DNA of 64,000 nucleotides from Halomonas sp. KAO (GCF_015595025.1 NZ_JADNRL010000026.1:142395-206394); one strand, 5' to 3'. Positions 41,910-51,441 are shown, counted from the stretch's first letter. The notes: generated by a model not told the origin, from the letters alone. A program made the numbers and translations.

Positions 41910-43001
41910 ATGGGTTTCAACTGCGGTATCGTCGGCCTGCCGAATGTCGGCAAGTCGACCCTCTTCAATGCGTTGACCAAGTCCGGCATCGACGCCGAGA
42001 ACTTCCCCTTCTGCACCATCGAGCCCAACGTGGGCATCGTGCCGATGCCCGACCCGCGACTCGACAAGCTGGCGGAGATCGTCAAGCCGCAGAAGGTGCT
42101 GCCGACCACGATGGAGTTCGTCGATATCGCCGGCCTGGTCGCCGGGGCCTCCAAGGGCGAGGGTCTTGGCAACAAGTTCCTGGCCAATATCCGCGAGACC
42201 CAGGCCATCGCCCATGTGGTGCGCTGCTTCGATAACGACAACGTGATCCATGTCGCCAACCAGGTCGACCCGCGTGCCGATATCGAGATCATCAACATGG
42301 AGCTCGCGCTGGCCGACCTCGACACCGTGGAGCGCGCCATCCAGCGCCTGGTCCGCGTGGCCAAGGGCGGTGACAAGGAGGCCATCGCCACCAAGGCGAT
42401 CCTCGAGCGCATCCAGCCCCACCTGGCCGAGGGCATGCCGCTGAGAAGCTTCGGGCTGGACGAGGAGGAGCAGCATCAGCTCAAGGGCTTCGGCTTCCTG
42501 ACCCTCAAGCCCACCATGTACATCGCCAACGTCAACGAGGACGGCTTCGAGTCCAACCCCTACCTGGACGTGGTCCGCGACATCGCGGCAGAGGAAGGGG
42601 CCGTGGTGGTACCGGTGTGCAACCAGCTCGAGGCCGAGATCGCCGAGCTGGACAACGAGGAGCGCGCCATGTTCCTCGACGAGATGGGCATGGAAGAGCC
42701 CGGTCTCGATCGCGTCATCCGTGCCGGCTACGCCCTCCTCGGTCTGCAGACCTACTTCACCGCCGGAGTGAAGGAGGTGCGCGCCTGGACCGTGAAGGTG
42801 GGTGCCACCGCCCCCGAGGCCGCCGGCGTGATCCACACCGATTTCCAGAAGGGCTTCATCCGCGCCGAGGTCGTCGCCTACGAGGACTTCGTCACGCTGG
42901 GTGGCGAGCAGGGTGCCAAGGACGCCGGCAAGTGGCGACTGGAGGGCAAGGAGTACATCGTCAAGGATGGCGACGTGATCCACTTCCGTTTCAACGTCTA
43001 A
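41910..43001 (+). CDS. ychF: Redox-regulated ATPase YchF
   Basis: Obg-family P-loop NTPase of 363 residues (same as E. coli). P-loop GLPNVGKST (Lys about 15); the G4 position reads NVNE rather than NKxD, which explains the ATP over GTP preference of the family. A coiled insertion and C-terminal TGS domain (about 278-361) follow. ATG 41910 begins the conserved MGFNCGIVG. The 151-bp upstream gap contains TAGAAT (a possible -10) near 41857. The protein binds ribosomes and limits catalase and oxidative-stress responses in E. coli. Confidence 0.95.
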   Translation: MGFNCGIVGLPNVGKSTLFNALTKSGIDAENFPFCTIEPNVGIVPMPDPRLDKLAEIVKPQKVLPTTMEFVDIAGLVAGASKGEGLGNKFLANIRETQAIAHVVRCFDNDNVIHVANQVDPRADIEIINMELALADLDTVERAIQRLVRVAKGGDKEAIATKAILERIQPHLAEGMPLRSFGLDEEEQHQLKGFGFLTLKPTMYIANVNEDGFESNPYLDVVRDIAAEEGAVVVPVCNQLEAEIAELDNEERAMFLDEMGMEEPGLDRVIRAGYALLGLQTYFTAGVKEVRAWTVKVGATAPEAAGVIHTDFQKGFIRAEVVAYEDFVTLGGEQGAKDAGKWRLEGKEYIVKDGDVIHFRFNV

Positions 43002-43031
43002 CGTTTCACCGCCCAAGTCCACGCTCGACGC

Positions 43032-43064
43032 CAGTCGCCCCCGGCACACCACCGGGGGCGACTG
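43032..43064 (+). terminator. Hairpin after ychF
   Basis: Perfect 13-bp arms CAGTCGCCCCCGG / CCGGGGGCGACTG enclose a seven-base loop, 30 bases past the ychF stop. The downstream bases CGTTGAGG are not T-rich, so it may be a weak or Rho-assisted terminator. Confidence 0.65.
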
Positions 43065-43162
43065 CGTTGAGGGGACGTGAATCCTTGTCGAGGGGGGACT
43101 CCCCCGCCCGGCCGCGTGCATGCCACAATGGAGGCATCAGCCCGATGAAAAGGAGAGCCGCC

Positions 43163-43564
43163 ATGCCCCTGAAGACCGACAAGCCCGACGCCGAATGGCG
43201 CGAGACGCTTACCCCGGAACAGTACCGCGTCACCCGTGAGAAGGGTACCGAGCCTCCCTTCAGCGGCGACTACCAGGTCACCGACGAGCACGGCATCTAC
43301 CACTGTGTCTGCTGCAACGCGCCACTGTTCGAGAACGAGCACAAGTTCGACGCCGGCTGTGGTTGGCCGAGCTTCGACCGTCCCATGACCCCTTCCTGCG
43401 TGGAGGAGCACGTCGACACCTCCCACGGCATGCGCCGCACCGAGGTCACCTGCGCGCGCTGCAGCGCCCATCTCGGGCACGTCTTCCCCGACGGCCCGCG
43501 CGATACCACCGGCCTGCGCTACTGCATCAACTCCGTGGCGCTCGACTTCCACGCCGGCGAGTAG
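43163..43564 (+). CDS. msrB: Peptide methionine (R)-S-oxide reductase
   Basis: A 133-residue stand-alone MsrB. Zinc cysteines are C48/C51 and C97/C100 (HCVCCN, CARCS) and the catalytic Cys is 121 (GLRYCINSV). [10 protein letters not shown] is the family signature. It repairs oxidised methionine. ATG 43163 is preferred because AGGAG lies seven bases upstream; ATG 43145 would add six residues and has no site. It is transcribed alone between the ychF hairpin and the structured intergenic element. Confidence 0.94.
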   Translation: MPLKTDKPDAEWRETLTPEQYRVTREKGTEPPFSGDYQVTDEHGIYHCVCCNAPLFENEHKFDAGCGWPSFDRPMTPSCVEEHVDTSHGMRRTEVTCARCSAHLGHVFPDGPRDTTGLRYCINSVALDFHAGE

Positions 43565-43911
43565 GCCGCGCAATCGGCCCGGGTGCCCCCAGCAGTATCG
43601 CAGTTACTGACAAGATGACAGTGAAAGGCGCCGGGGGCAGGTCGGAGAGGGAGTCCGAGGACCAGGGGTGAGGAGCACTGCTCCGAACGGGCTGGCCATG
43701 GATGGCCAGCACCGGACCTGCAAGCGGAGCGGGGCGCGAGAGCGCTGCAGGGCCGAGGTAGCCTACAGGGAAGTACTCGTAGCGCCCCCTCGACGGCCTG
43801 TCGCCGGAACAGCCTTGAGCGGGGCTGCCATCTGCGATGACCCAGGGGGCCCCTGACTGGGCCGTGTATCTGCTAACATGGGCGGCCGATTTCTACAGGC
43901 AGGAGAGGCCC
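43565..43911. other. 347-bp gene-free stretch holding a structured element
   Basis: No convincing gene is present. Bases 43661-43857 contain nested inverted repeats: an outer CAGGGG (43663-43668) / CCCCTG (43850-43855), a hairpin of GCTGGCCAT / ATGGCCAGC (43691-43710) enclosed by GCTCCG / CGGAGC (43680-43685, 43725-43730), and GGGGCG / CGCCCC (43731-43736, 43783-43788). I recall similar text in gaps of other Halomonas genomes, so a dispersed intergenic repeat is likely; this is unverified. The rest upstream of 43912 should contain the promoter of the GTPase gene. Confidence 0.5.
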
Positions 43912-44874
43912 ATGCTCGGCTGGTACCCGGGACACATGCACAAGGCGCGGCGCCAGATCACCGAGGCGCTGCCGGAGGTCGACGTGGTGGTCGAGGTCCT
44001 CGACGCCCGCCTGCCCTACTCCAGCGCCAACCCCATGCTGGCGGAGCTGACGCGCCACAAGCCGGTGCTCAAGATCCTCTCCCGGGCCGACCTGGCCGAC
44101 CCGGAGCGAACCCGGGAGTGGACCGCCCACTTCGACGCCCAGCCCGATATGCGAGCGCTCGCCGTGACCACCACCAGGGTCAAGGAGCTCAAGCGTATCC
44201 CCAGGCTCTGCCATGAGCTTGCCGGCCAGATTCGCGCCGACCGAGACGTGCGCGTGATGGTGATGGGCATCCCCAATGTCGGCAAGTCGACCCTGATCAA
44301 TGGCCTGGCCGGCAAGAGCATCGCCAGGACCGGCAATGAGCCCGCGGTGACCAAGCGCCAGCAGAAGGTTCGCATCAACGGGCGCGTCGCCCTTATCGAC
44401 ACCCCCGGGGTCCTCTGGCCCAAGATCGAGGACCAGGCCAGCGCCTACCGCCTGGCGGCCAGCGGTGCCATCCGTGACACTGCCATCGACTACGTGGATG
44501 TCGCCATGGTCACCGCCGCCGAACTGGCCAGGCGCTACCCCGAGGCCATCACGGCACGCTACCGACTCAAGGCGCTGCCCGGCTACCAGGCCAACCCCGA
44601 TGCCGACCGGGTGGAGGCCGACGGTCCGGCACGAGTGGACCTGCTCGCCGTGGCCGGGTTCGACGGTCATGCGATCCTGGCCGAGATCGCCGCCAAGCGC
44701 GGTGGCCTGCGTCCCGGCGGTGAAGTGGACCTGCACCGTGGCGCCGAGGTGCTGCTGCATGAGCTGCGCGACGGCAAGCTCGGTCGCCTGACCCTGGAGG
44801 CCCCGGATGATATCCCGCTCGAACCCGCCCTGGAGCCGGACGGCGACGATGACGCCGATCCAGACACCCTCTAA
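43912..44874 (+). CDS. YlqF/RbgA-family circularly permuted GTPase
   Basis: A 320-residue GTPase with the motif order permuted, as in YlqF: G4-like SRAD (about 57-60) comes before the P-loop GIPNVGKS (119-126) and DTPG (163-166). The N-terminal WYPGHMHKARRQI is a strong family mark. In Bacillus the protein (RbgA) completes 50S assembly; proteobacterial homologs are less studied. ATG 43912 follows AGGAGAGG. It has a very acidic C-terminal tail. The gene ends 35 bp before alaA. Confidence 0.88.
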   Translation: MLGWYPGHMHKARRQITEALPEVDVVVEVLDARLPYSSANPMLAELTRHKPVLKILSRADLADPERTREWTAHFDAQPDMRALAVTTTRVKELKRIPRLCHELAGQIRADRDVRVMVMGIPNVGKSTLINGLAGKSIARTGNEPAVTKRQQKVRINGRVALIDTPGVLWPKIEDQASAYRLAASGAIRDTAIDYVDVAMVTAAELARRYPEAITARYRLKALPGYQANPDADRVEADGPARVDLLAVAGFDGHAILAEIAAKRGGLRPGGEVDLHRGAEVLLHELRDGKLGRLTLEAPDDIPLEPALEPDGDDDADPDTL

Positions 44875-44909
44875 TCCTATCGCCCTCGCCGACCAGGACA
44901 CCGAACGAC

Positions 44910-46139
44910 ATGGACACCCCTCCGCTTCGCAAATCCCACAAGCTGCATAATGTCTGCTATGACATCCGCGGCCCGGTACTCGACCACGCCAAGCGCCTGG
45001 AAGAGGAAGGCCAGCGCATCCTCAAGCTCAACATCGGCAACCCCGCGCCATTCGGCTTCGAGGCCCCCGAGGAGATCCTCCAGGATGTGATGCGCAACCT
45101 GCCCACGGCCCAGGGGTATTGCGACTCCAAGGGACTCTACTCGGCGCGCAAGGCGATCATGCAGGAGTGCCAGCGCCGGGAAATCCCGGGCGTGGGAATC
45201 GAGGATATCTATATCGGCAACGGCGTCTCCGAGCTCATCGTGATGACGCTCCAGGCACTGCTCAACGACGGCGACGAGGTACTGATACCGGCGCCCGACT
45301 ACCCGCTGTGGACCGCCGCCGCCAACCTCTCCGGCGGCCATGCCGTGCACTACCTGTGCGATGAGCAGGCGGACTGGGCCCCGGACCTCGACGATATCCG
45401 CGCCAAGATCACCGCTCACACCCGGGCGATCGTGATCATCAACCCCAACAACCCCACCGGGGCGGTCTACCCCCCGGAGGTGCTGCGTGAACTGCTCGAG
45501 ATCGCCCGCCAGCACGATCTGGTGGTGTTCTCCGACGAGATCTACGACAAGATCCTCTACGACGACGTGCAACATGTCTCCACCGGCGCCCTGGCCGGCG
45601 AGGACCAGCTGGTCGTCACCCTGAACGGCCTCTCCAAGAGCTACCGCTGTGCCGGTTTCCGCTCGGGCTGGATGATCCTGTCCGGCAACATCGCCAAGCA
45701 GCGTGCCGCCGACTTCATCCAGGGGCTGACCATGCTCGCCTCCATGCGCCTGTGCGCCAATGTGCCGGCCCAGCATGCCATCCAGACCGCCCTCGGTGGC
45801 TACCAGTCGATCAACGACCTGATCCTGCCCGGCGGCCGCCTACGGGCCCAGCGCGATATCACCTTTGAAAAGCTCAACGCCATCCCGGGCGTCTCCTGCG
45901 TGAAGCCCAAGGGAGCGCTCTACGCCTTCCCGCGCCTGGACCCCAGGGTCTACAACATCCAGGACGATCAGCAGCTGGTACTCGACCTGCTGCTGCAGGA
46001 GAAGATCCTGCTGGTCCAGGGAACCGCCTTCAACTGGCCGGACCCCGACCATGTGCGGATCGTCACCCTGCCCTGGGCCGACCAGCTCGGCGATGCCCTG
46101 GACCGTTTCGCCCGCTTCCTGTCGCGCTATCGCCAGTAA
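44910..46139 (+). CDS. alaA: Glutamate-pyruvate (alanine) aminotransferase
   Basis: Class I PLP aminotransferase of 409 residues, strongly similar to E. coli AlaA (YfbQ, 405 aa): NVCYDIRGPVL, IGNPAPFGFEAP, TAQGYCDSKGLYSARKAIM. The PLP lysine lies in LNGLSKSYRCAGFR (about 245). It makes alanine from pyruvate and glutamate. It lies 35 bp behind the GTPase gene and may share its transcript. SpuC in this window produces alanine, so this enzyme could return that nitrogen to glutamate. Confidence 0.93.
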   Translation: MDTPPLRKSHKLHNVCYDIRGPVLDHAKRLEEEGQRILKLNIGNPAPFGFEAPEEILQDVMRNLPTAQGYCDSKGLYSARKAIMQECQRREIPGVGIEDIYIGNGVSELIVMTLQALLNDGDEVLIPAPDYPLWTAAANLSGGHAVHYLCDEQADWAPDLDDIRAKITAHTRAIVIINPNNPTGAVYPPEVLRELLEIARQHDLVVFSDEIYDKILYDDVQHVSTGALAGEDQLVVTLNGLSKSYRCAGFRSGWMILSGNIAKQRAADFIQGLTMLASMRLCANVPAQHAIQTALGGYQSINDLILPGGRLRAQRDITFEKLNAIPGVSCVKPKGALYAFPRLDPRVYNIQDDQQLVLDLLLQEKILLVQGTAFNWPDPDHVRIVTLPWADQLGDALDRFARFLSRYRQ

Positions 46140-46167
46140 CTCCCTCACGGGCCGGGCGAACCCGGGG

Positions 46168-46197
46168 CTTGAAACCCGCACCGCCCGGTCGTATCTA
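46168..46197 (+). promoter_or_regulatory. Candidate heat-shock-type promoter of htpX
   Basis: CTTGAAA (46168-46174) equals the sigma-32 -35 consensus, and E. coli htpX is a heat-shock gene. The -10 side is poor: GTCGTATC (46188-46195) matches the sigma-32 box weakly. Read as sigma-70, TTGAAA is 17 bases from TATCTA (46192-46197). Either reading places the start 70-90 bases before the gene. Confidence 0.4.
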
Positions 46198-46265
46198 AGC
46201 AGTAGCCTGTTCCTGCCGCCCACATCGGGCGGCTTCCTTTCGATGATCGATGGAGATCCACCGAC

Positions 46266-47171
46266 ATGATGCGAATCCTGCTCTTCCTGGCCACCAACCT
46301 GGCGGTACTGCTGGTGGCCAGCGTCACCCTGCGCCTGCTGGGCGTGGACAGCTATCTCAGCGGCCAGGGCATCAACTTCCAGAGCCTGCTGATCTTCTGC
46401 TTCATCTTCGGCATGGCCGGCTCGATGGTCTCGCTGTTCATCTCCAAGTGGATGGCCAAGCGCAGTACCGGCACTGTGGTGATCGAGACGCCCTCCAACG
46501 CCACCGAGAAGTGGCTGGTGGACACCGTGGCGGAGCTGGCCCGGGATGCCGGCATCAAGACCCCGGAAGTCGGTATCTTCCCGGCCCAGCAGTCCAACGC
46601 CTTCGCCACCGGCTGGAACAAGGATGATGCCCTGGTGGCGGTCTCCGCCGGCCTGCTCAACCGCATGCGTCCGGAAGAGGTGCGCGCGGTGCTGGCCCAC
46701 GAGATCGGCCATGTGGCCAACGGCGACATGGTCACCCTGGCGCTGATTCAGGGCGTGGTGAATACCTTCGTGATGTTCTTCGCCCGGGTGGTCGCCCAGC
46801 TGGTCGACCAGTTCCTGCGCGCTCGCAGCGACGGCGAGGGTGGCCTGGGCTTCATGGGCTACTTCGCCGTGGTGATGGTCGCCGAGATCGTCTTCGGCAT
46901 CGCCGCCTCGGCCATCGTCGCCTGGTTCTCGCGCTTCCGCGAGTATCGCGCCGACGCCGCCGGTGCCAAGCTGGCCGGCTCCGGCGCGATGATCAACGCC
47001 CTCGCCCGCCTCAAGGCGGAGACCGAGCTGCCCGACCAGATGCCCGACACCCTGCGCGCCATGGCCATCACCAAGGGGCAGACCCGCTCGCTGGTGGAGC
47101 GCCTGTTCGCCAGCCACCCCCCCCTGGATGACCGCATCCGCGCCCTCAAGGAAGCCGCCTACCGTCAGTAA
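46266..47171 (+). CDS. htpX: Membrane metalloprotease HtpX
   Basis: A 301-residue M48 zinc protease of the inner membrane that degrades misfolded membrane proteins with FtsH. There are two N-terminal membrane helices (about 4-21 and 38-57), the zinc motif HEIGH (145-149), a further helical hairpin (about 155-215) and the third ligand in [10 protein letters not shown] (Glu about 224). The start [17 protein letters not shown] matches E. coli. It is followed by a strong hairpin. Confidence 0.95.
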   Translation: MMRILLFLATNLAVLLVASVTLRLLGVDSYLSGQGINFQSLLIFCFIFGMAGSMVSLFISKWMAKRSTGTVVIETPSNATEKWLVDTVAELARDAGIKTPEVGIFPAQQSNAFATGWNKDDALVAVSAGLLNRMRPEEVRAVLAHEIGHVANGDMVTLALIQGVVNTFVMFFARVVAQLVDQFLRARSDGEGGLGFMGYFAVVMVAEIVFGIAASAIVAWFSRFREYRADAAGAKLAGSGAMINALARLKAETELPDQMPDTLRAMAITKGQTRSLVERLFASHPPLDDRIRALKEAAYRQ

Positions 47172-47184
47172 GCTTCCCCAATGC

Positions 47185-47221
47185 AAAAAACCAGAGGGCC
47201 CGCCAATGGCGGGCCCTCTGG
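47185..47221 (-). terminator. Intrinsic terminator of pdxB, facing htpX
   Basis: Arms CCAGAGGGCCCGCC (47191-47204) and its complement (47208-47221) pair over 14 bp with loop AAT. On the minus strand six T residues follow (47190-47185), giving pdxB a perfect terminator; the same hairpin can stop htpX transcription. Confidence 0.88.
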
Positions 47222-47244
47222 GTTACGAGGCGAAAATCGTCCTG

Positions 47245-48429
47245 TCACTCAAGCCGTCGCCCCACACGAAACCCCGCCCCCGCCAGCAGTGTGGCCAGGT
47301 GCCGATCCTCTTCGGCCAGGGCCACCTCCAGGGTGGCGAATTCCCGGCGTAGGGGATAGTTGGCGCGACAGGCATCGAAGCCTCTGGCCATGCCCTGCCG
47401 GCGGCTAGCGCGCCTCAGGGAGTCATGGTCACGGCGCGGGTCGTAGACGGCGCGCATGGCAAGGCTCAGCGCCTCCTCCTTCTCGAGCCCTTCACCAAGC
47501 GCGAGGGAGCGCAGCGGTGGCGTCGGCAGCAGCTCCTCCAGGGTTACCCGGCACGGCAGGCCAAAGGCGCGACACAGCGCACGAGTGACCTGGTGGGTGC
47601 CGCGCAGCTTGCCGTCGAGGCTGTAGCCGGCGATATGCGGTGTGGCGATCTCGGCAAGGTCGGCCAGCGAGGCGTCGATGCCGGGTTCATTCTCGAAGAC
47701 ATCGAGAATCGCGTTGATATCTCCCTCTCCGCTCAGGCGGGCGCGCAGGGCCTGGCCATCGACACAATCACCGCGCCCGGCGTTGAGCAGCAACGACCCC
47801 GGTGCCAGGGCGGCGATGCGCTCGGCATCCAGCAGATGGTGGGTGGCATGGGGGCCCTGGCGAACCAGAGGGGTATGCAGGCAGAGCACGTCGCACTCGT
47901 CGATCAGGGTATCCAGACTCACGAAGCCGGCCGACGCCTCGTCCTCGGCGTCCCCCCTCCCGGCATACTCTGCCTCGACCCGGGGTGGGTCGCAGGCCAG
48001 ACAGTCGACGCCCATGGCCGAGAGACGCGCCAGCAGCCGCCCGCCCACATTGCCGGCCCCGACGACGCCCACCCGGCGCTCGGCAAGCCGCCAGCCCTGC
48101 CGCTCGGCAAGCGTCAGCAGGCTGATCAGCACGTAGTCGACCACCGCCTCGGCGTTGCAGCCCGGGGCGCTGGCGAAGGTGATGCCGCGCTCGGCCAGCA
48201 GCCGGGTATCGACATGATCGGTCCCGATGGTGCAGGTGCCCACGAAGCGCAAGCGCGACGCCTCGGCGAGCAGCACCTCGTCGACCCGCGTGATGGAGCG
48301 AACCACCAGGGCATCGATATCCCGCAGGGACGCGGCATCGATCTCGCGGCCCGGCAGGCGCACCACCTCACCCAGTGCCGCGAGGCACGTCTCCGCGGCA
48401 GGCACATTGGCATCGACGAGTATCTTCAT
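47245..48429 (-). CDS. pdxB: Erythronate-4-phosphate dehydrogenase
   Basis: A 394-residue D-2-hydroxyacid dehydrogenase (E. coli PdxB 378) of the DXP-dependent pyridoxal phosphate pathway. N-terminal MKILVDANVPAAE, the NAD motif VGVVGAGNVGGRLLARL (about 120), the catalytic region LLNAGRGDCVDGQAL and the His motif TPHIAGYSLDGK lead to a C-terminal dimerisation domain. It is a lone leftward gene ended by a strong terminator. Its PLP product is a cofactor of SpuC and AlaA in this window. Confidence 0.93.
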   Translation of the reverse strand: MKILVDANVPAAETCLAALGEVVRLPGREIDAASLRDIDALVVRSITRVDEVLLAEASRLRFVGTCTIGTDHVDTRLLAERGITFASAPGCNAEAVVDYVLISLLTLAERQGWRLAERRVGVVGAGNVGGRLLARLSAMGVDCLACDPPRVEAEYAGRGDAEDEASAGFVSLDTLIDECDVLCLHTPLVRQGPHATHHLLDAERIAALAPGSLLLNAGRGDCVDGQALRARLSGEGDINAILDVFENEPGIDASLADLAEIATPHIAGYSLDGKLRGTHQVTRALCRAFGLPCRVTLEELLPTPPLRSLALGEGLEKEEALSLAMRAVYDPRRDHDSLRRASRRQGMARGFDACRANYPLRREFATLEVALAEEDRHLATLLAGAGFRVGRRLE

Positions 48430-48520
48430 AAGACGTTGTCCAGCTCCGACAAGGCATTACAATACGCCCTACCATATCACCTCGCCGTCCAGGCCGGCAC
48501 AGAGCAGCTCGGGAGCTTCG

Positions 48521-48799
48521 ATGATCATTCGCTGGGAAACCGACCATGACTATGTCCTGGTGCATATCCACCAGGACATGTTTGGCGACTGGATCTTCAG
48601 CCGCGCCTGGGGGCAGATCGGCACCCAGTTCGGCGGGCTGAAGCACCAGCTGGCCGATGACCGCGAGCAGACCCTGATGTGGCTGGCCGATGAGGCCACC
48701 ATCCAGGCATCACGGGGCTTTCGCAAGGTGCTGGAGGTGGAGGATCACAGCCCCGAGGGACGAGAAGCGATGAGCCAGCTATCCCTACTCGAGACGTAA
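48521..48799 (+). CDS. Small WGR-domain-like protein
   Basis: A 92-residue protein starting at ATG 48521 after GGGAG, divergent from pdxB. Its middle (DMFGDWIFSRAWGQIGTQFGG, about residues 19-39) recalls the WGR fold: an aromatic/basic strand, WG-x-IGT, then a helix with A..F..K (ASRGFRKV). WGR domains bind nucleic acid in PARPs and in bacterial MolR-like proteins; a stand-alone copy this small has no known role. The third residue of the WGR triplet is Gln rather than Arg. Codon use resembles its neighbours. Confidence 0.7.
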   Translation: MIIRWETDHDYVLVHIHQDMFGDWIFSRAWGQIGTQFGGLKHQLADDREQTLMWLADEATIQASRGFRKVLEVEDHSPEGREAMSQLSLLET

Positions 48800-48898
48800 G
48801 CTGGAAGGCAGCATGAGTCGGCCCACCAAGGTCTCAAGCCCCTTCTTCGAGCTTCTCGCTTCCAGGAGCGAAGCGACGCTCTTCAAGCTCAAGCCGGC

Positions 48899-49246
48899 TT
48901 AGCTCAGATAGCGCCGCCCACCGCGCATTATCGCACCACACGCTTCAGGCGCCTCGTCCTCACCATTCAGCCGGCGACGCAGCGCCTGCCAGGCCTCATC
49001 ATCCAGCCAGCCACGCGCCTCGAGCCAGGACGCCAGGCGCTCCGGCTCGAAGCCGCGGTCGAGCTCGTTGCCTGCGGCATCCACCAGCACCGGAATGCGC
49101 ACCCCGTAGCGAGCCAGCAGGAGATCATCCTCGCTGATCTCGACTCGCTCGAGCCCCACCGGCTCACGAGATAGCTGTGCCAGCAGCCCCTCCAGCTGCT
49201 GGCAGAGATGACACCCCAGCGTCGTATAGAGGGTCAGCTGGATCAT
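48899..49246 (-). CDS. Glutaredoxin-like DUF836 family protein
   Basis: A 115-residue protein with a thioredoxin-fold start (LTLYTTLGCHLCQQLEGLL) including a CxxC (C12/C15), then LARYGVRIPVLVDAAG with the cis-Pro typical of glutaredoxins. The C-terminal 40 residues are an extension of unknown use. ATG 49246 overlaps the rlmKL stop as ATGA, so it is translated with the methyltransferase. It probably acts as a thiol oxidoreductase; partners are unknown. Confidence 0.82.
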   Translation of the reverse strand: MIQLTLYTTLGCHLCQQLEGLLAQLSREPVGLERVEISEDDLLLARYGVRIPVLVDAAGNELDRGFEPERLASWLEARGWLDDEAWQALRRRLNGEDEAPEACGAIMRGGRRYLS

Positions 49247-51441
49247 GCCGACGCCTCCCCGTCCCCTCGATGACGGATCAGGAAGACATGGTGCAGATCG
49301 GGATTGCGCACGAAGTCGGGGTCGAAGGTCTGCCCCGAGATCTCCTTCACCGCATAGTGGTCGACCAGATCGGCATCCAGCTTGAAGCGGCGCTGGTTGT
49401 TGGAGAACACCAGCGTCCCGCCCGGCGCCAGGCGCGCCATGGCCAGGCGAACCAGCCGGCCATGGTCGCGCTGGATATCCAGGGTCTCCTCCATCTTCTT
49501 GGAGTTGGAGAAGGTGGGCGGATCCATGAAGATCAGATCGAACTCGGCATTGGCACGCTCGAGCCAGCGCAGGCAATCCTCGCGCACCACGCGATGCCGC
49601 CCCGGGTCGAGGCGGTTGAGGGCGAAGTTGTCCCGCGCCCACTGCAGGTAGGTGTTGGAGAGATCGACACTGACGCTCTCCGTGGCACCGCCTGCCTCCC
49701 CGTTGCCCAGCGCCGCCTGCACGGTGGCGGCCCCGGTGTAGCAGAAGAGGTTGAGGAAACGCCTGTCCGCCGCCATCTCGCCAAGCATCCGGCGAACCGG
49801 GCGGTGGTCGAGGAACAGGCCGGTGTCCAGGTAGTCGCGCAGATTGATCCACAGCCTGGCCGGCCCTTCCCGAACCTCGAAACGCTCGCCGGTGGCGGCC
49901 TGCTTCTCATACTGGGCACGCCCGCTCTGACGCTGCCGCCGCTTGACCACCACCCGCGTGGGGGCCACCTCGAGCACCTCGGGGATCACCGCCAATGCCT
50001 CGAACAGCCGCTTCTGGGCCTGGTCGACATCCACCGACTTCGGTGCGGCATACTCCTGCACATGCACCCAGTCGGCGTAGACGTCCACCGCCATCGCATA
50101 TTCAGGCATATCGGCATCATAGAGCCGATAGCACTGCTCGCCGCTGCGCTTGAGCCACTTCTTCAGGCGCCGGCGATTCTTCTCCAGCCGATTGGCGAAC
50201 ATCTGCGCCCCTTGCGAGCGCGCCGGCGTAGCCGCCGCCTGCCCATCCTGCCGTTCGGGCACCGCCATCAGCAGCAGCTTGGCCTCCAGGGGGCCATTGC
50301 GCAGTGCGTACTGCTTGTGAGCGCGCAGGCCGATGCGATGGCCGAGATCGGGGTTAGCGGTGAAAACCGCCAGCTGCCAGCCAGGAAAGGCGTCACGCAC
50401 CCTCTCGCCCAGCCGGGCATAGAGGGTCACCAGCTCGGGCAGCTCGCCGAGGCGCTCGCCATAGGGTGGGTTGGTGATCAATAGCCCCGGCGATGCCTCC
50501 GCAAGGCCCTGGGGACTCGCCAGCTCGCCGAGCCCCGCGCCGCGAAGCTCGATCAGCGCCGGGATGCCGGCACGCATGGCATTGGCCTTGGCGGCGGCAA
50601 GCGCCGCCGGGCTCTGGTCGAGGCCGTAGAATCGCGAGCGACAGCGCTTGCGGCCGATGCTCGCCCGCGCCTCGGCCTCGCGCCTGAGCTCTCGCCAGCT
50701 CCCCTCGTCATGGCCCGCCCAACCGTGAAAGCCGAAGCGATCACGCGCCAGGCCGGGGGCCATATCGGCCGCCATCATCGCCGCCTCGATCAACAGGGTC
50801 CCGGCTCCACACAGTGGGTCCACCAGCGGGGCGCCCTGGCGAGCCAGCTCGGGCCAGCCGGCACGCAACAGCAGTGCCGCGGCCAGGTTCTCCTTGAGCG
50901 GCGCATGACCGACATCGCGGCGATAGCCACGACGATGAAGACTCACGCCCGAGAGGTCGATGCCCACCACCAGGCGACCGCGATGCAGATTGGCGTAGCA
51001 GCGCAGGTCGGGCTGCTTGAGGTCCACCGAAGGACGCGGGAGGCCTCGGGCCTGCAGGCGGTCCACCACACCATCCTTCACCGTCTGGGCGCCGAAGCGG
51101 GTATGACGGATCGCCTCGCTGCGACCATGGAAGTCCACCGCCAGGCTGGCGGAGAGGGGCAGGTGCGCCTCCCAAGGAATCGCAGCCACCGCCTCTCGAA
51201 GCTGTTCGGGCGTGGCGATGCCCTCATCGCGAACCAGACACAGGATCACCCGGTTGGCGAGGCGTGACCACAGGCAGACCCGATAGGCGGTGACCCGATC
51301 GGCTCGCGCACTTACCGCCCCCACCGTACTCTTGACGGGCACGGCACCGAGGGCTTCCAGCTCCTCGCTCAGCAGCTCCTCGAGGCCACGGGGGCAGGTT
51401 ACCTGTAGATCAAGGGAAGGGTCGGATGGAGTCGGATTCAT
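49243..51441 (-). CDS. rlmL: 23S rRNA m2G2445/m7G2069 methyltransferase (bifunctional RlmKL)
   Basis: About 732 residues with two fused methylases. The N-terminal THUMP domain (about 40-160) and RlmL catalytic domain (NPPYGERLGELPEL, about 320) make m2G2445. The C-terminal RlmK domain (FCYTGAATVQAAL; FMDPPTFSNSKKMEETLDIQR) makes m7G2069. ATG 51441 is preferred over TTG 51447, though no strong ribosome site is seen. The order rlmL-rmf-pyrD, with rmf divergent, matches Pseudomonas. Confidence 0.94.
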   Translation of the reverse strand: MNPTPSDPSLDLQVTCPRGLEELLSEELEALGAVPVKSTVGAVSARADRVTAYRVCLWSRLANRVILCLVRDEGIATPEQLREAVAAIPWEAHLPLSASLAVDFHGRSEAIRHTRFGAQTVKDGVVDRLQARGLPRPSVDLKQPDLRCYANLHRGRLVVGIDLSGVSLHRRGYRRDVGHAPLKENLAAALLLRAGWPELARQGAPLVDPLCGAGTLLIEAAMMAADMAPGLARDRFGFHGWAGHDEGSWRELRREAEARASIGRKRCRSRFYGLDQSPAALAAAKANAMRAGIPALIELRGAGLGELASPQGLAEASPGLLITNPPYGERLGELPELVTLYARLGERVRDAFPGWQLAVFTANPDLGHRIGLRAHKQYALRNGPLEAKLLLMAVPERQDGQAAATPARSQGAQMFANRLEKNRRRLKKWLKRSGEQCYRLYDADMPEYAMAVDVYADWVHVQEYAAPKSVDVDQAQKRLFEALAVIPEVLEVAPTRVVVKRRQRQSGRAQYEKQAATGERFEVREGPARLWINLRDYLDTGLFLDHRPVRRMLGEMAADRRFLNLFCYTGAATVQAALGNGEAGGATESVSVDLSNTYLQWARDNFALNRLDPGRHRVVREDCLRWLERANAEFDLIFMDPPTFSNSKKMEETLDIQRDHGRLVRLAMARLAPGGTLVFSNNQRRFKLDADLVDHYAVKEISGQTFDPDFVRNPDLHHVFLIRHRGDGEASA

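Noticed and set aside
43668..43856. 62-codon rightward frame in the msrB-GTPase gap
   Set aside because: It lies wholly inside the structured repeat element, has no ribosome site, and its composition (Arg/Ala/Gly) follows the inverted repeats.
43565..43911. tRNA or known riboswitch in the largest gap
   Set aside because: No cloverleaf with CCA-adjacent acceptor stem, T-loop GTTCRA or known riboswitch core was found by eye.
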